Positions 43,252 through 51,654 of a stretch of DNA of 64,000 nt are shown here, piece by piece. The number at the start of each line of letters is the position of its first letter. The stretch's first letter is position 1. The DNA is from Arthrobacter sp. PM3 (GTDB lineage Bacteria; Actinomycetota; Actinomycetes; Actinomycetales; Micrococcaceae). The DNA lies in the NCBI RefSeq assembly GCF_003352915.1, contig NZ_CP022314.1:3074850-3138849 (forward strand), read 5' to 3'. Both the position numbers and the translations under genes were made by a program. A model generated the notes under the pieces. It saw only the letters and a list, made by a program, of their open reading frames with translations, made no database searches and was not told where the DNA came from.

Positions 43252-45403
43252 GGCCGCGGTGACCGGGGCGGGCGCTGATTCAGCCGACCCGGAAGCGGCC
43301 GGCGCCGACCCGGATGCAGCCGGCGCCGACCCGGATGCGGCCGGCGAGGAGTTCGTCATTGAGCTCCTCGACCGTGCCGTGTCCGGGATGGGCGGCCAGA
43401 GCCGCGCCGGCCAGCACGAAATGGCCCGGCAGGTGGCGCGCGCAATCGAGAGCGGCGACCACCTGCTGGTCCAGGCCGGCACCGGCACCGGCAAGTCCCT
43501 GGCCTACCTGATTCCGCTGATCGCCCACTCGCTGACCAGCAACAAGCCCACCCTGGTCTCCACGGCCACGCTGGCGCTGCAGACCCAGATTGTCGGCCGG
43601 GACCTGCCCAGGCTCCTCAAGACCCTCACGCCAGCCCTGAAGCGTCCCGTGAGGGTGGCCCTGGTGAAGGGCCGGGCCAACTATGTCTGCCGGCACAAGC
43701 TCGAAGGCGGCTTCCCGTCCGAGGAGCCCTCCGAGGGGCAGCTGTTCTCCCTGGGCGAGGACACGTCCGTGCCGCACTTTGCCGCCGCGCTCGGCGGACC
43801 GTCGTCGCAGCTCGGCAAGGAAGTGGTGCGGCTGCGCGAGTGGGCCGAGGACACGGCCACCGGGGACCGCGACGAGCTCATGCCCGGCGTCACGGACCGC
43901 GCCTGGCGCCAGGTCTCTGTTACGTCCATGGAGTGCCTCGGCGCGCAGAAGTGCCCGCACGCGGCCGAATGCTTCAGCGAACTGGCCCGGCAGAACGCCG
44001 CCGATGCCGACGTCGTGGTCACCAACCATGCCATGCTTGCCGTCAGCGCGTTCGAAGGCCTGGCAGTCCTGCCCGAATATGACGTCGTGGTGGTGGACGA
44101 GGCCCACGAACTGCAGGACCGCGTCACCGGCGCCGTCTCCGGCCAGCTCTCCGTGGCGATGGTGCACGCCGCCGCGTCCGGGGCCCGCAAGCACACCGGC
44201 ATCACCGTGGACGCGCTGAACAACGCCGCTTCGCACCTCGAGCTGGCCATCGCCGGCGTCCCCAGCGGCCTGATGCCCAACGGCCTGAACAGCGACCAGC
44301 TGGACTGTGTCGACCAGCTGCGCGACGCCTGCCGTGCCGCGCTCTCAGACTCCAAGGGGGACAGTTCCACCACGGCCGACGGCGGCCGGCAACTGGCCCG
44401 CTCACGCCTCATGGTGATACTGGAACTCTGCGAACGACTCCTGGCCGCGCGGGAAAACGGTGAAGTGGTGTGGTTTTCCCGCAACAGCAGCTTCGACCCG
44501 GCCCAGGGCTACTCCCAGCCGGACGAGTCCGCGCCTGCCCTGATCAACGTCGCACCCCTGAGTGTCGCGGGGCGCCTCCGGGAGGGGCTGTTCGCGGACC
44601 ACACCGTGATCCTGACATCGGCCACCCTGGCCATCGGAGCGGCTTTCGAGCCCGCGGCCGGCGGCCTCGGACTGGTCGGCAACGGCGCGCCGAGCTGGAC
44701 CGGCGTCGACGTCGGATCCCCGTTCGACTATCCGAAGCAGGGCATCCTGTACGTCGCGCGGCATCTGCCCAAGCCGGGCCGGGGGCTGTCCGCAGAGGCC
44801 CTGGACGAACTCGAGAAGCTGATCCGGGCCTCCGGCGGCGGTGCCCTGTGCCTTTTCTCGTCCCGGCGCGCGGCGGAGGAGGCCGCCGACGCGTTGCGGC
44901 CCCGGTTGGGCCTGAGCATCCTGTGCCAGGGCGAGTCGAGCATGACGGCGCTGGTGCGCCAGTTCGCCGACGAACCTAACACCTGTTTGTTCGGCACGAT
45001 GTCCCTGTGGCAGGGCGTTGATGTTCCCGGCGTGTCCTGCCGGCTGGTGGTCATTGACCGGATTCCGTTCCCGCGGCCGGACGACCCCCTCATGACGGCG
45101 CGATCACGGGCCGTGGCGCAGGCCGGCGGCAACGGCTTCATGTCTGTCTCGGCCACGCACGCGGCAATCCGGCTCGCGCAGGGGGCCGGGCGCCTCATCC
45201 GCTCCACATCGGACAAGGGGGTGGTGGCGGTGCTTGATTCGAGGCTGTCCACGGAGCGCTACGGCGGATTCCTCCGCGCCGCGCTCCCGCCCTTCTGGCC
45301 CACCACCGATCCGTCGATCGCCGTGGCCGCGCTGACGCGCCTCGCGAAGGAGTCCGCCACGGAATCCGGAAACGAATCCGGCACCGGGTCCGGCCAAGGC
45401 TAA
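43244..45403 (+). CDS. dinG: ATP-dependent DNA helicase, DinG/XPD family
   Basis: A 719-residue superfamily 2 helicase. Walker A GTGTGKS is at residues 79-85, the DEAH box is VVVDEAHELQD, and cysteines in YVCRHKL and ECLGAQKCPHAAEC can form the DinG/XPD iron-sulfur cluster. The N-terminus contains repeated ADPDAAG units. The C-terminal tail (ESGNESGTGSG) is low-complexity. It overlaps hflX by eight nt and converges on lexA with a seven-nt gap. It probably acts on R-loops or damaged forks. Confidence 0.92.
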   Translation: MTEAAVTGAGADSADPEAAGADPDAAGADPDAAGEEFVIELLDRAVSGMGGQSRAGQHEMARQVARAIESGDHLLVQAGTGTGKSLAYLIPLIAHSLTSNKPTLVSTATLALQTQIVGRDLPRLLKTLTPALKRPVRVALVKGRANYVCRHKLEGGFPSEEPSEGQLFSLGEDTSVPHFAAALGGPSSQLGKEVVRLREWAEDTATGDRDELMPGVTDRAWRQVSVTSMECLGAQKCPHAAECFSELARQNAADADVVVTNHAMLAVSAFEGLAVLPEYDVVVVDEAHELQDRVTGAVSGQLSVAMVHAAASGARKHTGITVDALNNAASHLELAIAGVPSGLMPNGLNSDQLDCVDQLRDACRAALSDSKGDSSTTADGGRQLARSRLMVILELCERLLAARENGEVVWFSRNSSFDPAQGYSQPDESAPALINVAPLSVAGRLREGLFADHTVILTSATLAIGAAFEPAAGGLGLVGNGAPSWTGVDVGSPFDYPKQGILYVARHLPKPGRGLSAEALDELEKLIRASGGGALCLFSSRRAAEEAADALRPRLGLSILCQGESSMTALVRQFADEPNTCLFGTMSLWQGVDVPGVSCRLVVIDRIPFPRPDDPLMTARSRAVAQAGGNGFMSVSATHAAIRLAQGAGRLIRSTSDKGVVAVLDSRLSTERYGGFLRAALPPFWPTTDPSIAVAALTRLAKESATESGNESGTGSGQG

Positions 45404-45410
45404 GGCCGGG

Positions 45411-46160
45411 CTAGAGGGAACGCAGTACCGAGACGACCTTGCCCATGATGACGGCGTGGTCGCCGAGGATGGGCTCGTACTGGGTGTTCTGCGGCAGCAG
45501 CCACGTGTGGCCGTCGCGCTGGCGGAACGTCTTGACCGTTGCCTCGTCATCCAGCAGTGCGGCCACGATGTCGCCGTTCACGGCGTCGCCCTGGCGGCGG
45601 ACCACTACCCAGTCGCCGTCGCAGATGGCGGCATCGATCATCGAGTCGCCAGCGACCTTGAGCATGAAGAGTTCGCCGTGTCCGACCAGCTGCCGGGGCA
45701 GGGGCATGACGTCCTCCACCACCTGGTCCGCGAGGATCGGGCCGCCGGCGGCGATGCGCCCCACAAACGGCACCATAGCTGTGTCCGTGGCGCTGGCGAG
45801 CTCGGTCACGGACAGGCCTCCGACGGCGCGGAGTCCGCTGGACTTTTCGACGCCGGAAATCGCAGTGGTCCCCTCATCGAGGGTCAGCGGCATGAGTACT
45901 TCCATGGCCCGCGGCCGCTTCGGGTCCCGCCGCAGGTAGCCGAGCTTCTCCAGTTGGGAGAGCTGGTGCGTGACGCTGGACAGGCTGGCCAGGCCGACCG
46001 TATCGCCGATTTCGCGCATGGACGGCGGGTAGCCGTTGTCCGTGACGGACCGCTGGATGGTTTCCAGGATCTTTTTCTGCCGGACGGTGAGGCTCTTGGG
46101 TGCCCGGGCAGGCTGGGAGTTCCGTGGGGTGGCCCTGCCGCCGGTGGCTTGTGCTGCCAT
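45411..46160 (-). CDS. lexA: SOS repressor LexA
   Basis: A 249-residue repressor/self-cleaving protease. The winged HTH (residues 23-85) contains [20 protein letters not shown]. The cleavage site is A138-G139 in [11 protein letters not shown], with the catalytic dyad S173 (GDSMID) and K210 (EATVK). ATG 46160 is used; TTG 46169, closer to AAGG, is an alternative adding three residues. A promoter with an overlapping LexA box lies ~120 nt upstream, so it is autoregulated. Confidence 0.96.
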   Translation of the reverse strand: MAAQATGGRATPRNSQPARAPKSLTVRQKKILETIQRSVTDNGYPPSMREIGDTVGLASLSSVTHQLSQLEKLGYLRRDPKRPRAMEVLMPLTLDEGTTAISGVEKSSGLRAVGGLSVTELASATDTAMVPFVGRIAAGGPILADQVVEDVMPLPRQLVGHGELFMLKVAGDSMIDAAICDGDWVVVRRQGDAVNGDIVAALLDDEATVKTFRQRDGHTWLLPQNTQYEPILGDHAVIMGKVVSVLRSL

Positions 46161-46287
46161 GTTCGCCAACGCCTTTCCTTGCCGCGCGGCTGCCGTGGCG
46201 GCTGCGGCGCGGGAACTTCCGGCCTGAAATGTCAGACCCTCCTGATCGACTACCGGTGAACAAGTTCACAGGTGGTCCTTTCCCTCA

Positions 46288-46316
46288 AAACTAGGCCAGC
46301 TGCAGGGCTTTTTCAA
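46288..46316 (-). promoter_or_regulatory. lexA promoter
   Basis: On the minus strand TTGAAA (46316-46311), a 17-nt spacer and TAGTTT (46293-46288). A LexA box overlaps the -35, consistent with autorepression. Transcription should begin near 46280. Confidence 0.7.
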
Positions 46317-46328
46317 ACATTTGTTCTA
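46313..46328. promoter_or_regulatory. LexA box 1, TCAAACATTTGTTCTA
   Basis: The core AAAC-ATTT-GTTC differs from GAAC-N4-GTTC at one position, although the outer bases are less conserved. It overlaps the -35 of the lexA promoter. Confidence 0.65.
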
Positions 46329-46379
46329 GCGAGTCTCGACATCGTTCGTCACTAAGTGCTAAAACAGAACAAGCGGGAT

Positions 46380-46395
46380 TCGAATATGTGTTCGA
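46380..46395. promoter_or_regulatory. LexA box 2, TCGAATATGTGTTCGA
   Basis: It matches TCGAAC-N4-GTTCGA at 11 of 12 positions. It lies about 155 nt upstream of the LysM-gene ATG and should control that gene. Confidence 0.82.
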
Positions 46396-46424
46396 TTTAA
46401 GGATTCGGGGGCCGGGCCCGTCGT

Positions 46425-46440
46425 TCGGCTCTATGTTCGA
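46425..46440. promoter_or_regulatory. Possible weak LexA half-site, TCGGCTCTATGTTCGA
   Basis: One half (GTTCGA) is perfect and the other is degraded; 9 of 12 positions match. It lies 45 bp (about four helical turns) from box 2, which would suit cooperative binding. Confidence 0.35.
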
Positions 46441-46549
46441 AGATCGTTATCCGAGGTTCTTTGTTCGAAGTTTTGTCGGAAAGTTTGGCCGGTTGGCGAG
46501 TAGGTGGAGTACGCCGGGCGGCACCGTATGGTCCAGGAGGGCACAGTTC

Positions 46550-46993
46550 ATGTCAGCAGCAAACGCGATTCACGGCACTTTTGATCACCGCATTTCGAAC
46601 CGCAACGCCCCCGCCCGGCCCAAGGTCGCTGCCGGGCGGGACGTCGTTGCCCCGCAGGGCGTCACTGGCCGGCGGCAGCAGGCACCGTTGCGGCTCACCC
46701 GGCGCGGACGGTTCGTGTTCTTCGGTCTGCCCCTGATCCTGCTGGCCGGGCTCGTCCTGTCGTTCAGCGGATTCATCAACGCGCCCGCGAAGGCGGCAGA
46801 CGCCGCGGACCAGCTCTCGGCGACCCCAGCACTCTCCGTCACCGTCCAGCCGGGAGAATCCCTGTGGGCCATTGCCGGATCCGTCGCGCCGGAGCGCGAT
46901 CCCCGTGACGTCGTGGCGGATATCGTGCAGCTGAACAACCTCGGCGATGCGCGTGTAATGCCCGGCCAGCAGCTCTTCGTCCCGACCAGGTAG
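46550..46993 (+). CDS. LysM-domain membrane protein, candidate SOS cell-division inhibitor (YneA/ChiZ/DivS type)
   Basis: A 147-residue protein: ~50 basic cytoplasmic residues, one membrane segment (55-75) and a C-terminal LysM domain (about 97-145: SVTVQPGESLWAIAGSVAP...VMPGQQLFVP). This layout and the divergent position next to lexA match YneA of Bacillus and ChiZ/DivS of mycobacteria/corynebacteria, which delay division during the SOS response. ATG 46550 has AGGAGG eight nt upstream; an in-frame ATG at 46388 overlaps the LexA box and is not favoured. The function is inferred from context. Confidence 0.8.
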   Translation: MSAANAIHGTFDHRISNRNAPARPKVAAGRDVVAPQGVTGRRQQAPLRLTRRGRFVFFGLPLILLAGLVLSFSGFINAPAKAADAADQLSATPALSVTVQPGESLWAIAGSVAPERDPRDVVADIVQLNNLGDARVMPGQQLFVPTR

Positions 46994-47062
46994 CGGCCGC
47001 CCAGGGAGGCAGCCGCCTGCCGTCCCGGGCGTCACAGTTTCAGCGCCCGTCCCGCAACCACT

Positions 47063-47068
47063 TAAACT
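47063..47068 (+). promoter_or_regulatory. -10 element of the his operon (leaderless)
   Basis: TAAACT ends six nt before the GTG at 47075. The 46994-47074 gap contains no other clear signal. Confidence 0.5.
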
Positions 47069-47074
47069 GGACAA

Positions 47075-48202
47075 GTGACTGACGTGACTGACCAGCTTGA
47101 GCGCCTCAACCGACTGCCCCTGCGGACCAACCTTCGCGGCCTGCGCCCGTATGGCGCGCCACAGCTGGACGTCCCCATCCTCCTCAACGTCAACGAGAAC
47201 ACCCATGGCGTCCCGGCCGATGTCCGTGCGGCAATTACCGAAGCCGTCAGCGCTGCCGCCACCGGGCTGAACCGCTACCCGGACCGGGAGTTCACCGAAT
47301 TGCGTGAGGCCCTCGCCGAATACCTGGGCCATGGCCTGGATGCGGACAATATCTGGGCCGCGAACGGCTCGAACGAAGTCCTCCAGCAAATCCTCCAGGC
47401 GTTCGGGGGCCCCGGCCGGACCGCCCTCGGATTCCCTCCCACGTATTCGATGTACCCGCTGCTGGCCTCCGGCACGGACACTGCGTACATCACCGGCGCC
47501 CGCGCGGAAGACTACGGCCTCAGCGCGGAATCGGCGGCCCGCCAGGTTCGGGAACTGCAGCCGAACATCGTCTTCCTGTGCTCGCCGAACAACCCCACCG
47601 GCACCGGCCTGGGGCTTGACGTCGTCGAGGCCGTTTACGACGCCGGTGAGGCCAGCCAGACAATCGTGATCGTCGACGAGGCCTACCACGAGTTCGCCCA
47701 CGACGGCACGCCCAGCGCGCTCACCCTGCTGCCGGGCCGCGAGCGGCTCATCGTCTCGCGCACCATGAGCAAAGCGTTTGCCCTCGCCGGGGCGCGCCTC
47801 GGATACATGGCCGCGGCGCCGGAAGTCGCCGACGCCCTGCGCCTGGTCCGCCTGCCGTACCACCTCTCGGCCATCACCCAGGCCACCGCCCTGGCTGCTC
47901 TGCAGCACCGAGTGGCGCTCATGGCGGACGTTGAGGACATCAAGCGCCAGCGGGACCGGATTGTCTCCGAACTCACCCGCATGGGCCTCAAGCCCGCGGC
48001 TTCCGATTCGAACTACGTGTTCTTCGGCGGTCTCAAGAACCCTCACAACGTCTGGCAGGGCCTCCTGGACGCCGGGGTCCTCATCCGTGACGTCGGCATC
48101 CCGGGGCACCTGCGGGTCACTGCGGGCACTGAGACGGAAACCACAGCGTTCCTTGAGGCCCTTGAGCGCATCCTGACCAGCAACTCAACACGGCAGGCCT
48201 AA
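47075..48202 (+). CDS. hisC: Histidinol-phosphate aminotransferase HisC
   Basis: A 375-residue PLP-dependent class I/II aminotransferase. The PLP lysine lies in [17 protein letters not shown], with upstream [10 protein letters not shown] and VDEAYHEF. The N-terminus [20 protein letters not shown] and NENTHG motif are typical of HisC. It catalyses the imidazole-acetol phosphate transamination of histidine synthesis and is the first his gene here. Confidence 0.95.
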   Translation: MTDVTDQLERLNRLPLRTNLRGLRPYGAPQLDVPILLNVNENTHGVPADVRAAITEAVSAAATGLNRYPDREFTELREALAEYLGHGLDADNIWAANGSNEVLQQILQAFGGPGRTALGFPPTYSMYPLLASGTDTAYITGARAEDYGLSAESAARQVRELQPNIVFLCSPNNPTGTGLGLDVVEAVYDAGEASQTIVIVDEAYHEFAHDGTPSALTLLPGRERLIVSRTMSKAFALAGARLGYMAAAPEVADALRLVRLPYHLSAITQATALAALQHRVALMADVEDIKRQRDRIVSELTRMGLKPAASDSNYVFFGGLKNPHNVWQGLLDAGVLIRDVGIPGHLRVTAGTETETTAFLEALERILTSNSTRQA

Positions 48203-48315
48203 ACTTGACGGGGGAGCCCGGAGCGCCCCGCCAGGTTGCCGGCACCCTGCCGTCTTTGAATTGCCGCATTTCAATCGCCGACTTCCGCCGGCCGTCTTCC
48301 AAAGGACACATGTAC

Positions 48316-48942
48316 ATGAGCAACATCGGAGCCACAGCTGTCGAGACCCGGACCGCACGCATGGAACGGACCACCAGCGAGTCGTCCGTCCTGGTCGAGA
48401 TCAACCTGGACGGAACCGGGGTCTCCGACATCAGCACCTCGGTGCCGTTCTATGACCACATGCTCACGGCCCTGAGCAAGCACTCCCTCATTGACATGAC
48501 CGTCAAGGCCACCGGCGACACCCACATCGACGTCCACCACACCGTCGAGGACGTTGCCATCACCTTCGGCGAGGTCCTGAAGACCGCCCTGGGCAACAAG
48601 GCCGGAATCCGCCGCTTCGGCGAGGCGACCGTACCCCTGGATGAAGCCTTGGCCCAGGCCGTCGTCGACGTCTCGGGCCGGCCGTACCTGGTCCACGCAG
48701 GGGAGCCTGCCGGCCAGGAATACCACCTGATCGGCGGCCACTTCACGGGCTCCCTGACCCGCCACGTCTTCGAGGCGATCACGCTCCACGCCGGAATCTG
48801 CCTCCACATGAATGTCACCGCCGGACGGGACCCGCACCACATCGTCGAGGCCCAGTTCAAGGCCTTTGCCCGCGCCCTGCGCGCCGCCGTCGAGCCCGAT
48901 CCCCGGGTCGAGGGCATCCCGTCCACTAAGGGCGCCCTGTGA
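48316..48942 (+). CDS. hisB: Imidazoleglycerol-phosphate dehydratase HisB
   Basis: A 208-residue monofunctional dehydratase without the phosphatase domain of enterobacterial HisB. The metal-binding motifs [11 protein letters not shown] and a second [16 protein letters not shown] near the C-terminus are intact. ATG 48316 (MSNIG) is chosen; ATG 48310 two codons upstream is closer to AAAGG. Its stop overlaps hisH (GTGA). Confidence 0.95.
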   Translation: MSNIGATAVETRTARMERTTSESSVLVEINLDGTGVSDISTSVPFYDHMLTALSKHSLIDMTVKATGDTHIDVHHTVEDVAITFGEVLKTALGNKAGIRRFGEATVPLDEALAQAVVDVSGRPYLVHAGEPAGQEYHLIGGHFTGSLTRHVFEAITLHAGICLHMNVTAGRDPHHIVEAQFKAFARALRAAVEPDPRVEGIPSTKGAL

Positions 48943-49685
48943 CCGGGCCGATCCTCCGCGACGGGGCCATCATTGACCCCTCGGCAGGCGCCCGGCCGGC
49001 ATCTCCGGCGGGCAAGCCCACCGTCACGGTCCTGGACTACGGCTCCGGAAACGTCCGGTCCGCGGTCCGCGCGCTGGAGCGGGCCGGCGCGGAAGTCATC
49101 CTCAGCTCCAAGCCGGAGGATGTCCTGAACGCCGACGGCCTCGTGGTTCCCGGCGTCGGCGCCTTCGAAACCGTCATGCGCGAACTCAAGTCCGTGGACG
49201 CCATCCGCCTGATCGGCCGCCGGGTCGCCGGCGGACGCCCAGTGCTGGCCATCTGCGTCGGCCTCCAGGTGCTCTTCGAGGCCGGCGTCGAACACGGCAC
49301 GGAAGCCGAAGGCATGGGGGAGTGGCCCGGCAAGGTGGAGCTGCTGCCCGCCGATGTCGTGCCGCACATGGGCTGGAACACCGTCTCCGTCCCGGAAGGG
49401 TCCACGCTGTTCGCCGGCGTCGAGGACGAGCGCTTCTACTTCGTGCACTCCTACGGCGTCCAGCACTGGGACTTCGACGTCATCCAGCCGCGCATGGCCG
49501 CGCCCCTGGTGACCTGGTCCGAGCACGGCGCCCCGTTCATCGCGGCCGTGGAAAACGGCCCGCTCTGCGCCACGCAGTTCCACCCGGAGAAGTCGGGCGA
49601 CGCCGGCGCGCGGCTGCTGCGCAACTGGGTCGGGAGCCTGCGTCCGGCCGGTCCCAACGCCGCAGCCCCGGGACAGACCGCCTAG
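48939..49685 (+). CDS. hisH: Imidazole glycerol phosphate synthase glutaminase subunit HisH
   Basis: A 248-residue class I glutamine amidotransferase. The nucleophile is C106 in LAICVGLQ, with the His-Glu pair in QFHPEKS. About 27 residues precede the normal start [10 protein letters not shown], an extension allowed by the GTGA overlap with hisB. It delivers ammonia to HisF, which is not encoded in this window. Confidence 0.95.
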   Translation: MTGPILRDGAIIDPSAGARPASPAGKPTVTVLDYGSGNVRSAVRALERAGAEVILSSKPEDVLNADGLVVPGVGAFETVMRELKSVDAIRLIGRRVAGGRPVLAICVGLQVLFEAGVEHGTEAEGMGEWPGKVELLPADVVPHMGWNTVSVPEGSTLFAGVEDERFYFVHSYGVQHWDFDVIQPRMAAPLVTWSEHGAPFIAAVENGPLCATQFHPEKSGDAGARLLRNWVGSLRPAGPNAAAPGQTA

Positions 49686-49844
49686 ATGTGGTCCCTGGTG
49701 CTCATGGGCCTCGCCGGCCTGCTCGTTGGCGGGGCAATCTCCTTCCGGCAGCAGAAAAGTCCGCGCTGGGTGCAGATCGTGTTCTACATCCTGGCCGGCA
49801 TGTCACTGCTGGCCGCCTATCTCCTGACCCTGCCGGCGTCCTGA
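49686..49844 (+). CDS. 52-residue two-helix membrane protein in the his operon
   Basis: The ATG directly adjoins the hisH stop. The product has two hydrophobic segments (about residues 2-19 and 31-49) joined by a basic loop [11 protein letters not shown], so both ends should face outward with a positive-inside loop. The coding pattern and exact spacing suggest a real, co-translated gene. I do not recognise the family. It could be a small regulatory or chaperone-like membrane peptide; any role in histidine synthesis is unknown. Confidence 0.65.
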   Translation: MWSLVLMGLAGLLVGGAISFRQQKSPRWVQIVFYILAGMSLLAAYLLTLPAS

Positions 49845-49890
49845 CAGCCCGCCGCTCCCCATCACCCATCCCCAAGCTGAGGACTCCACG

Positions 49891-50637
49891 ATGACCACCG
49901 AAACCCCGTTGCCCGTACTCGAGCTCCTGCCCGCCGTCGACGTCGTCAACGGGCAGGCCGTCCGGCTCGTGCAGGGCGAAGCCGGCAGCGAGACCAGCTA
50001 CGGCACCCCGCTGGAGGCGGCCCTGAACTGGCAGCAGCAGGGGGCCGAATGGGTGCACTTGGTGGACCTCGACGCCGCCTTCGGCCGGGGCTCCAACGCG
50101 GAACTGCTCCGCGAAGTCGTGGGGCGCCTGGACATCAAGGTCGAGCTCTCCGGCGGCCTGCGTGACGACGAGTCCCTCGAGAAGGCGCTCGACCTCGGCG
50201 TCGCCCGCGTGAACCTGGGCACCGCGGCCTTGGAGAACCCCGAATGGACGGCCCGGGTGATCGACCGCTTCGGCGACAAGATCGCCGTCGGACTGGACGT
50301 CCGCGGCACCACCCTGGCCGGCCGCGGCTGGACGAAGGAAGGCGGGGACCTCTGGGAGGTGCTCGGCCGCCTGGAGGATGCCGGCTGTGCCCGGTACGTC
50401 GTCACCGACGTCACCAAGGACGGCACGCTCCAGGGCCCCAACGTCGAACTGCTGCGCCAGATGGTCGAGAAGACGGGCAAGCCCGTGGTCGCCTCCGGCG
50501 GCATTTCCAGCCTCGTGGACCTGCAGGTCCTACGTTCCCTGGTGCCGCTCGGCGTTGAAGGGGCCATCGTCGGCAAGGCCCTTTACAACGGCAACTTCAC
50601 CCTGCCCCAGGCCCTTGACGTCGCCGGCCGCCGCTAG
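49891..50637 (+). CDS. hisA: HisA/PriA phosphoribosyl isomerase
   Basis: A 248-residue (beta/alpha)8-barrel isomerase. The catalytic aspartates are in [19 protein letters not shown] and [14 protein letters not shown]. In actinobacteria lacking trpF this enzyme (PriA) serves both histidine and tryptophan synthesis; whether that applies here depends on the absence of trpF elsewhere in the genome. GAGGACTCC precedes the ATG. Confidence 0.95.
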   Translation: MTTETPLPVLELLPAVDVVNGQAVRLVQGEAGSETSYGTPLEAALNWQQQGAEWVHLVDLDAAFGRGSNAELLREVVGRLDIKVELSGGLRDDESLEKALDLGVARVNLGTAALENPEWTARVIDRFGDKIAVGLDVRGTTLAGRGWTKEGGDLWEVLGRLEDAGCARYVVTDVTKDGTLQGPNVELLRQMVEKTGKPVVASGGISSLVDLQVLRSLVPLGVEGAIVGKALYNGNFTLPQALDVAGRR

Positions 50638-50650
50638 GCGGTCCCCGGTC

Positions 50651-51592
50651 ATGACGCCCACCCACGAGCCCGGCGACTCCGAGGCCAGCCCGGACCCAGC
50701 CCAGCCGGGCACAGCCCAGCCGGACACGGGCGCAGCTCCCGTCCGGCACCTGCCAGGACACATCGCGGCGGCCCTCGCCGGCGCCGGCGGCCCGACCGAC
50801 TCCGCCGGTCAACCGTGGGCAGGACGCAGCCTGGCCGGGGATGACGCGAAGATCCACAATTTCGAGGACGACGACGGTGCCGCCGACGCCGGCTATCTGG
50901 CCGCCGTGGCCCGGCTCGCCGACGGCGCGGGCGACGAAGCCGCCGTCGTGGCCGCGCTGGCCACCGCCCGGGTCTTCGTGCCCATCCTCGCCCAGCTCGC
51001 CGAGGAGGGCGAAGGCGCCGGCGGCCTCCATGCAGACAAGCAGGCCGACATGGCCCTGGTCACGCTCAAGGCCCCGGACGGGCGCACGGCCATGCCCGTC
51101 TTCACCTCGGCGGCGGCGCTGGAGGCCTGGCACCCTGACGCCCGGCCCGTCGCCGTCTACGCGGCCCGGGCGGCCCTTTCCGCCGTCGCGGAGGGTGCCG
51201 AACTGCTGGTGCTGGACCCTGGCGCCGACGTGACGTTCGTCGTGCGCCGGCCGGCCGTCTGGGCCCTTGCCCGGCAGCAGGAGTGGACGCCTTCGTACGC
51301 TGATCCGGAACTCGCGCAGGCCGTCGGGGAAAGTGCGGTTGGCTTTCCGGCGGTCCGCCGTGTTGAAATTCATCCCGGGGGTGGAATTGCCTCGGCTACG
51401 GCCGATGGCAGGAGGCTCCCCGGCGGGGGAGCAGGCCCGGAACTCCGCGTGGTCCTGTACCTTGAAGACGGACTCGACGCCGCCGGCGTGCAGTCCATCG
51501 TTGCGGGCCTCAACGACGGCTGGGCAAGGAATGAACTTTTTGCCGAGCGTGTTGATTCGATCGAGGTCAAGCTGCAGCGCGCAGCACCATAG
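50651..51592 (+). CDS. SseB-family protein
   Basis: A 313-residue soluble protein. The central part (AVVAALATARVFVPILAQLA, DMALVTLKAPDGRTAMPVFT, then AWHPDARPVAV) matches the SseB N-terminal domain. A C-terminal segment (RVVLYLEDGLDAAGVQSIVA) resembles the SseB C-terminal region. The first ~60 residues are Pro/Gly-rich. It follows hisA by 13 nt and is probably in the his transcript. Its role outside type III secretion is unknown. Confidence 0.8.
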   Translation: MTPTHEPGDSEASPDPAQPGTAQPDTGAAPVRHLPGHIAAALAGAGGPTDSAGQPWAGRSLAGDDAKIHNFEDDDGAADAGYLAAVARLADGAGDEAAVVAALATARVFVPILAQLAEEGEGAGGLHADKQADMALVTLKAPDGRTAMPVFTSAAALEAWHPDARPVAVYAARAALSAVAEGAELLVLDPGADVTFVVRRPAVWALARQQEWTPSYADPELAQAVGESAVGFPAVRRVEIHPGGGIASATADGRRLPGGGAGPELRVVLYLEDGLDAAGVQSIVAGLNDGWARNELFAERVDSIEVKLQRAAP

Positions 51593-51654
51593 CTGACGGT
51601 CCGACGGGGGAACTTCCCGGTGCTGCCGTGGGCAGTACCAGAAGGAAGTTGTCC

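Larger units (their letters stand above)
46161..46549. other. 389-nt divergent lexA / LysM-gene control region
   Basis: There is no gene in this stretch. It contains, from left to right, the lexA 5' leader with a perfect palindrome GTGAACAAGTTCAC (46256-46269), and the lexA promoter overlapped by a LexA box. A near-consensus LexA box and a weaker box lie towards the LysM gene. AGGAGG at 46536-46541 precedes the LysM-gene ATG. Confidence 0.75.
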
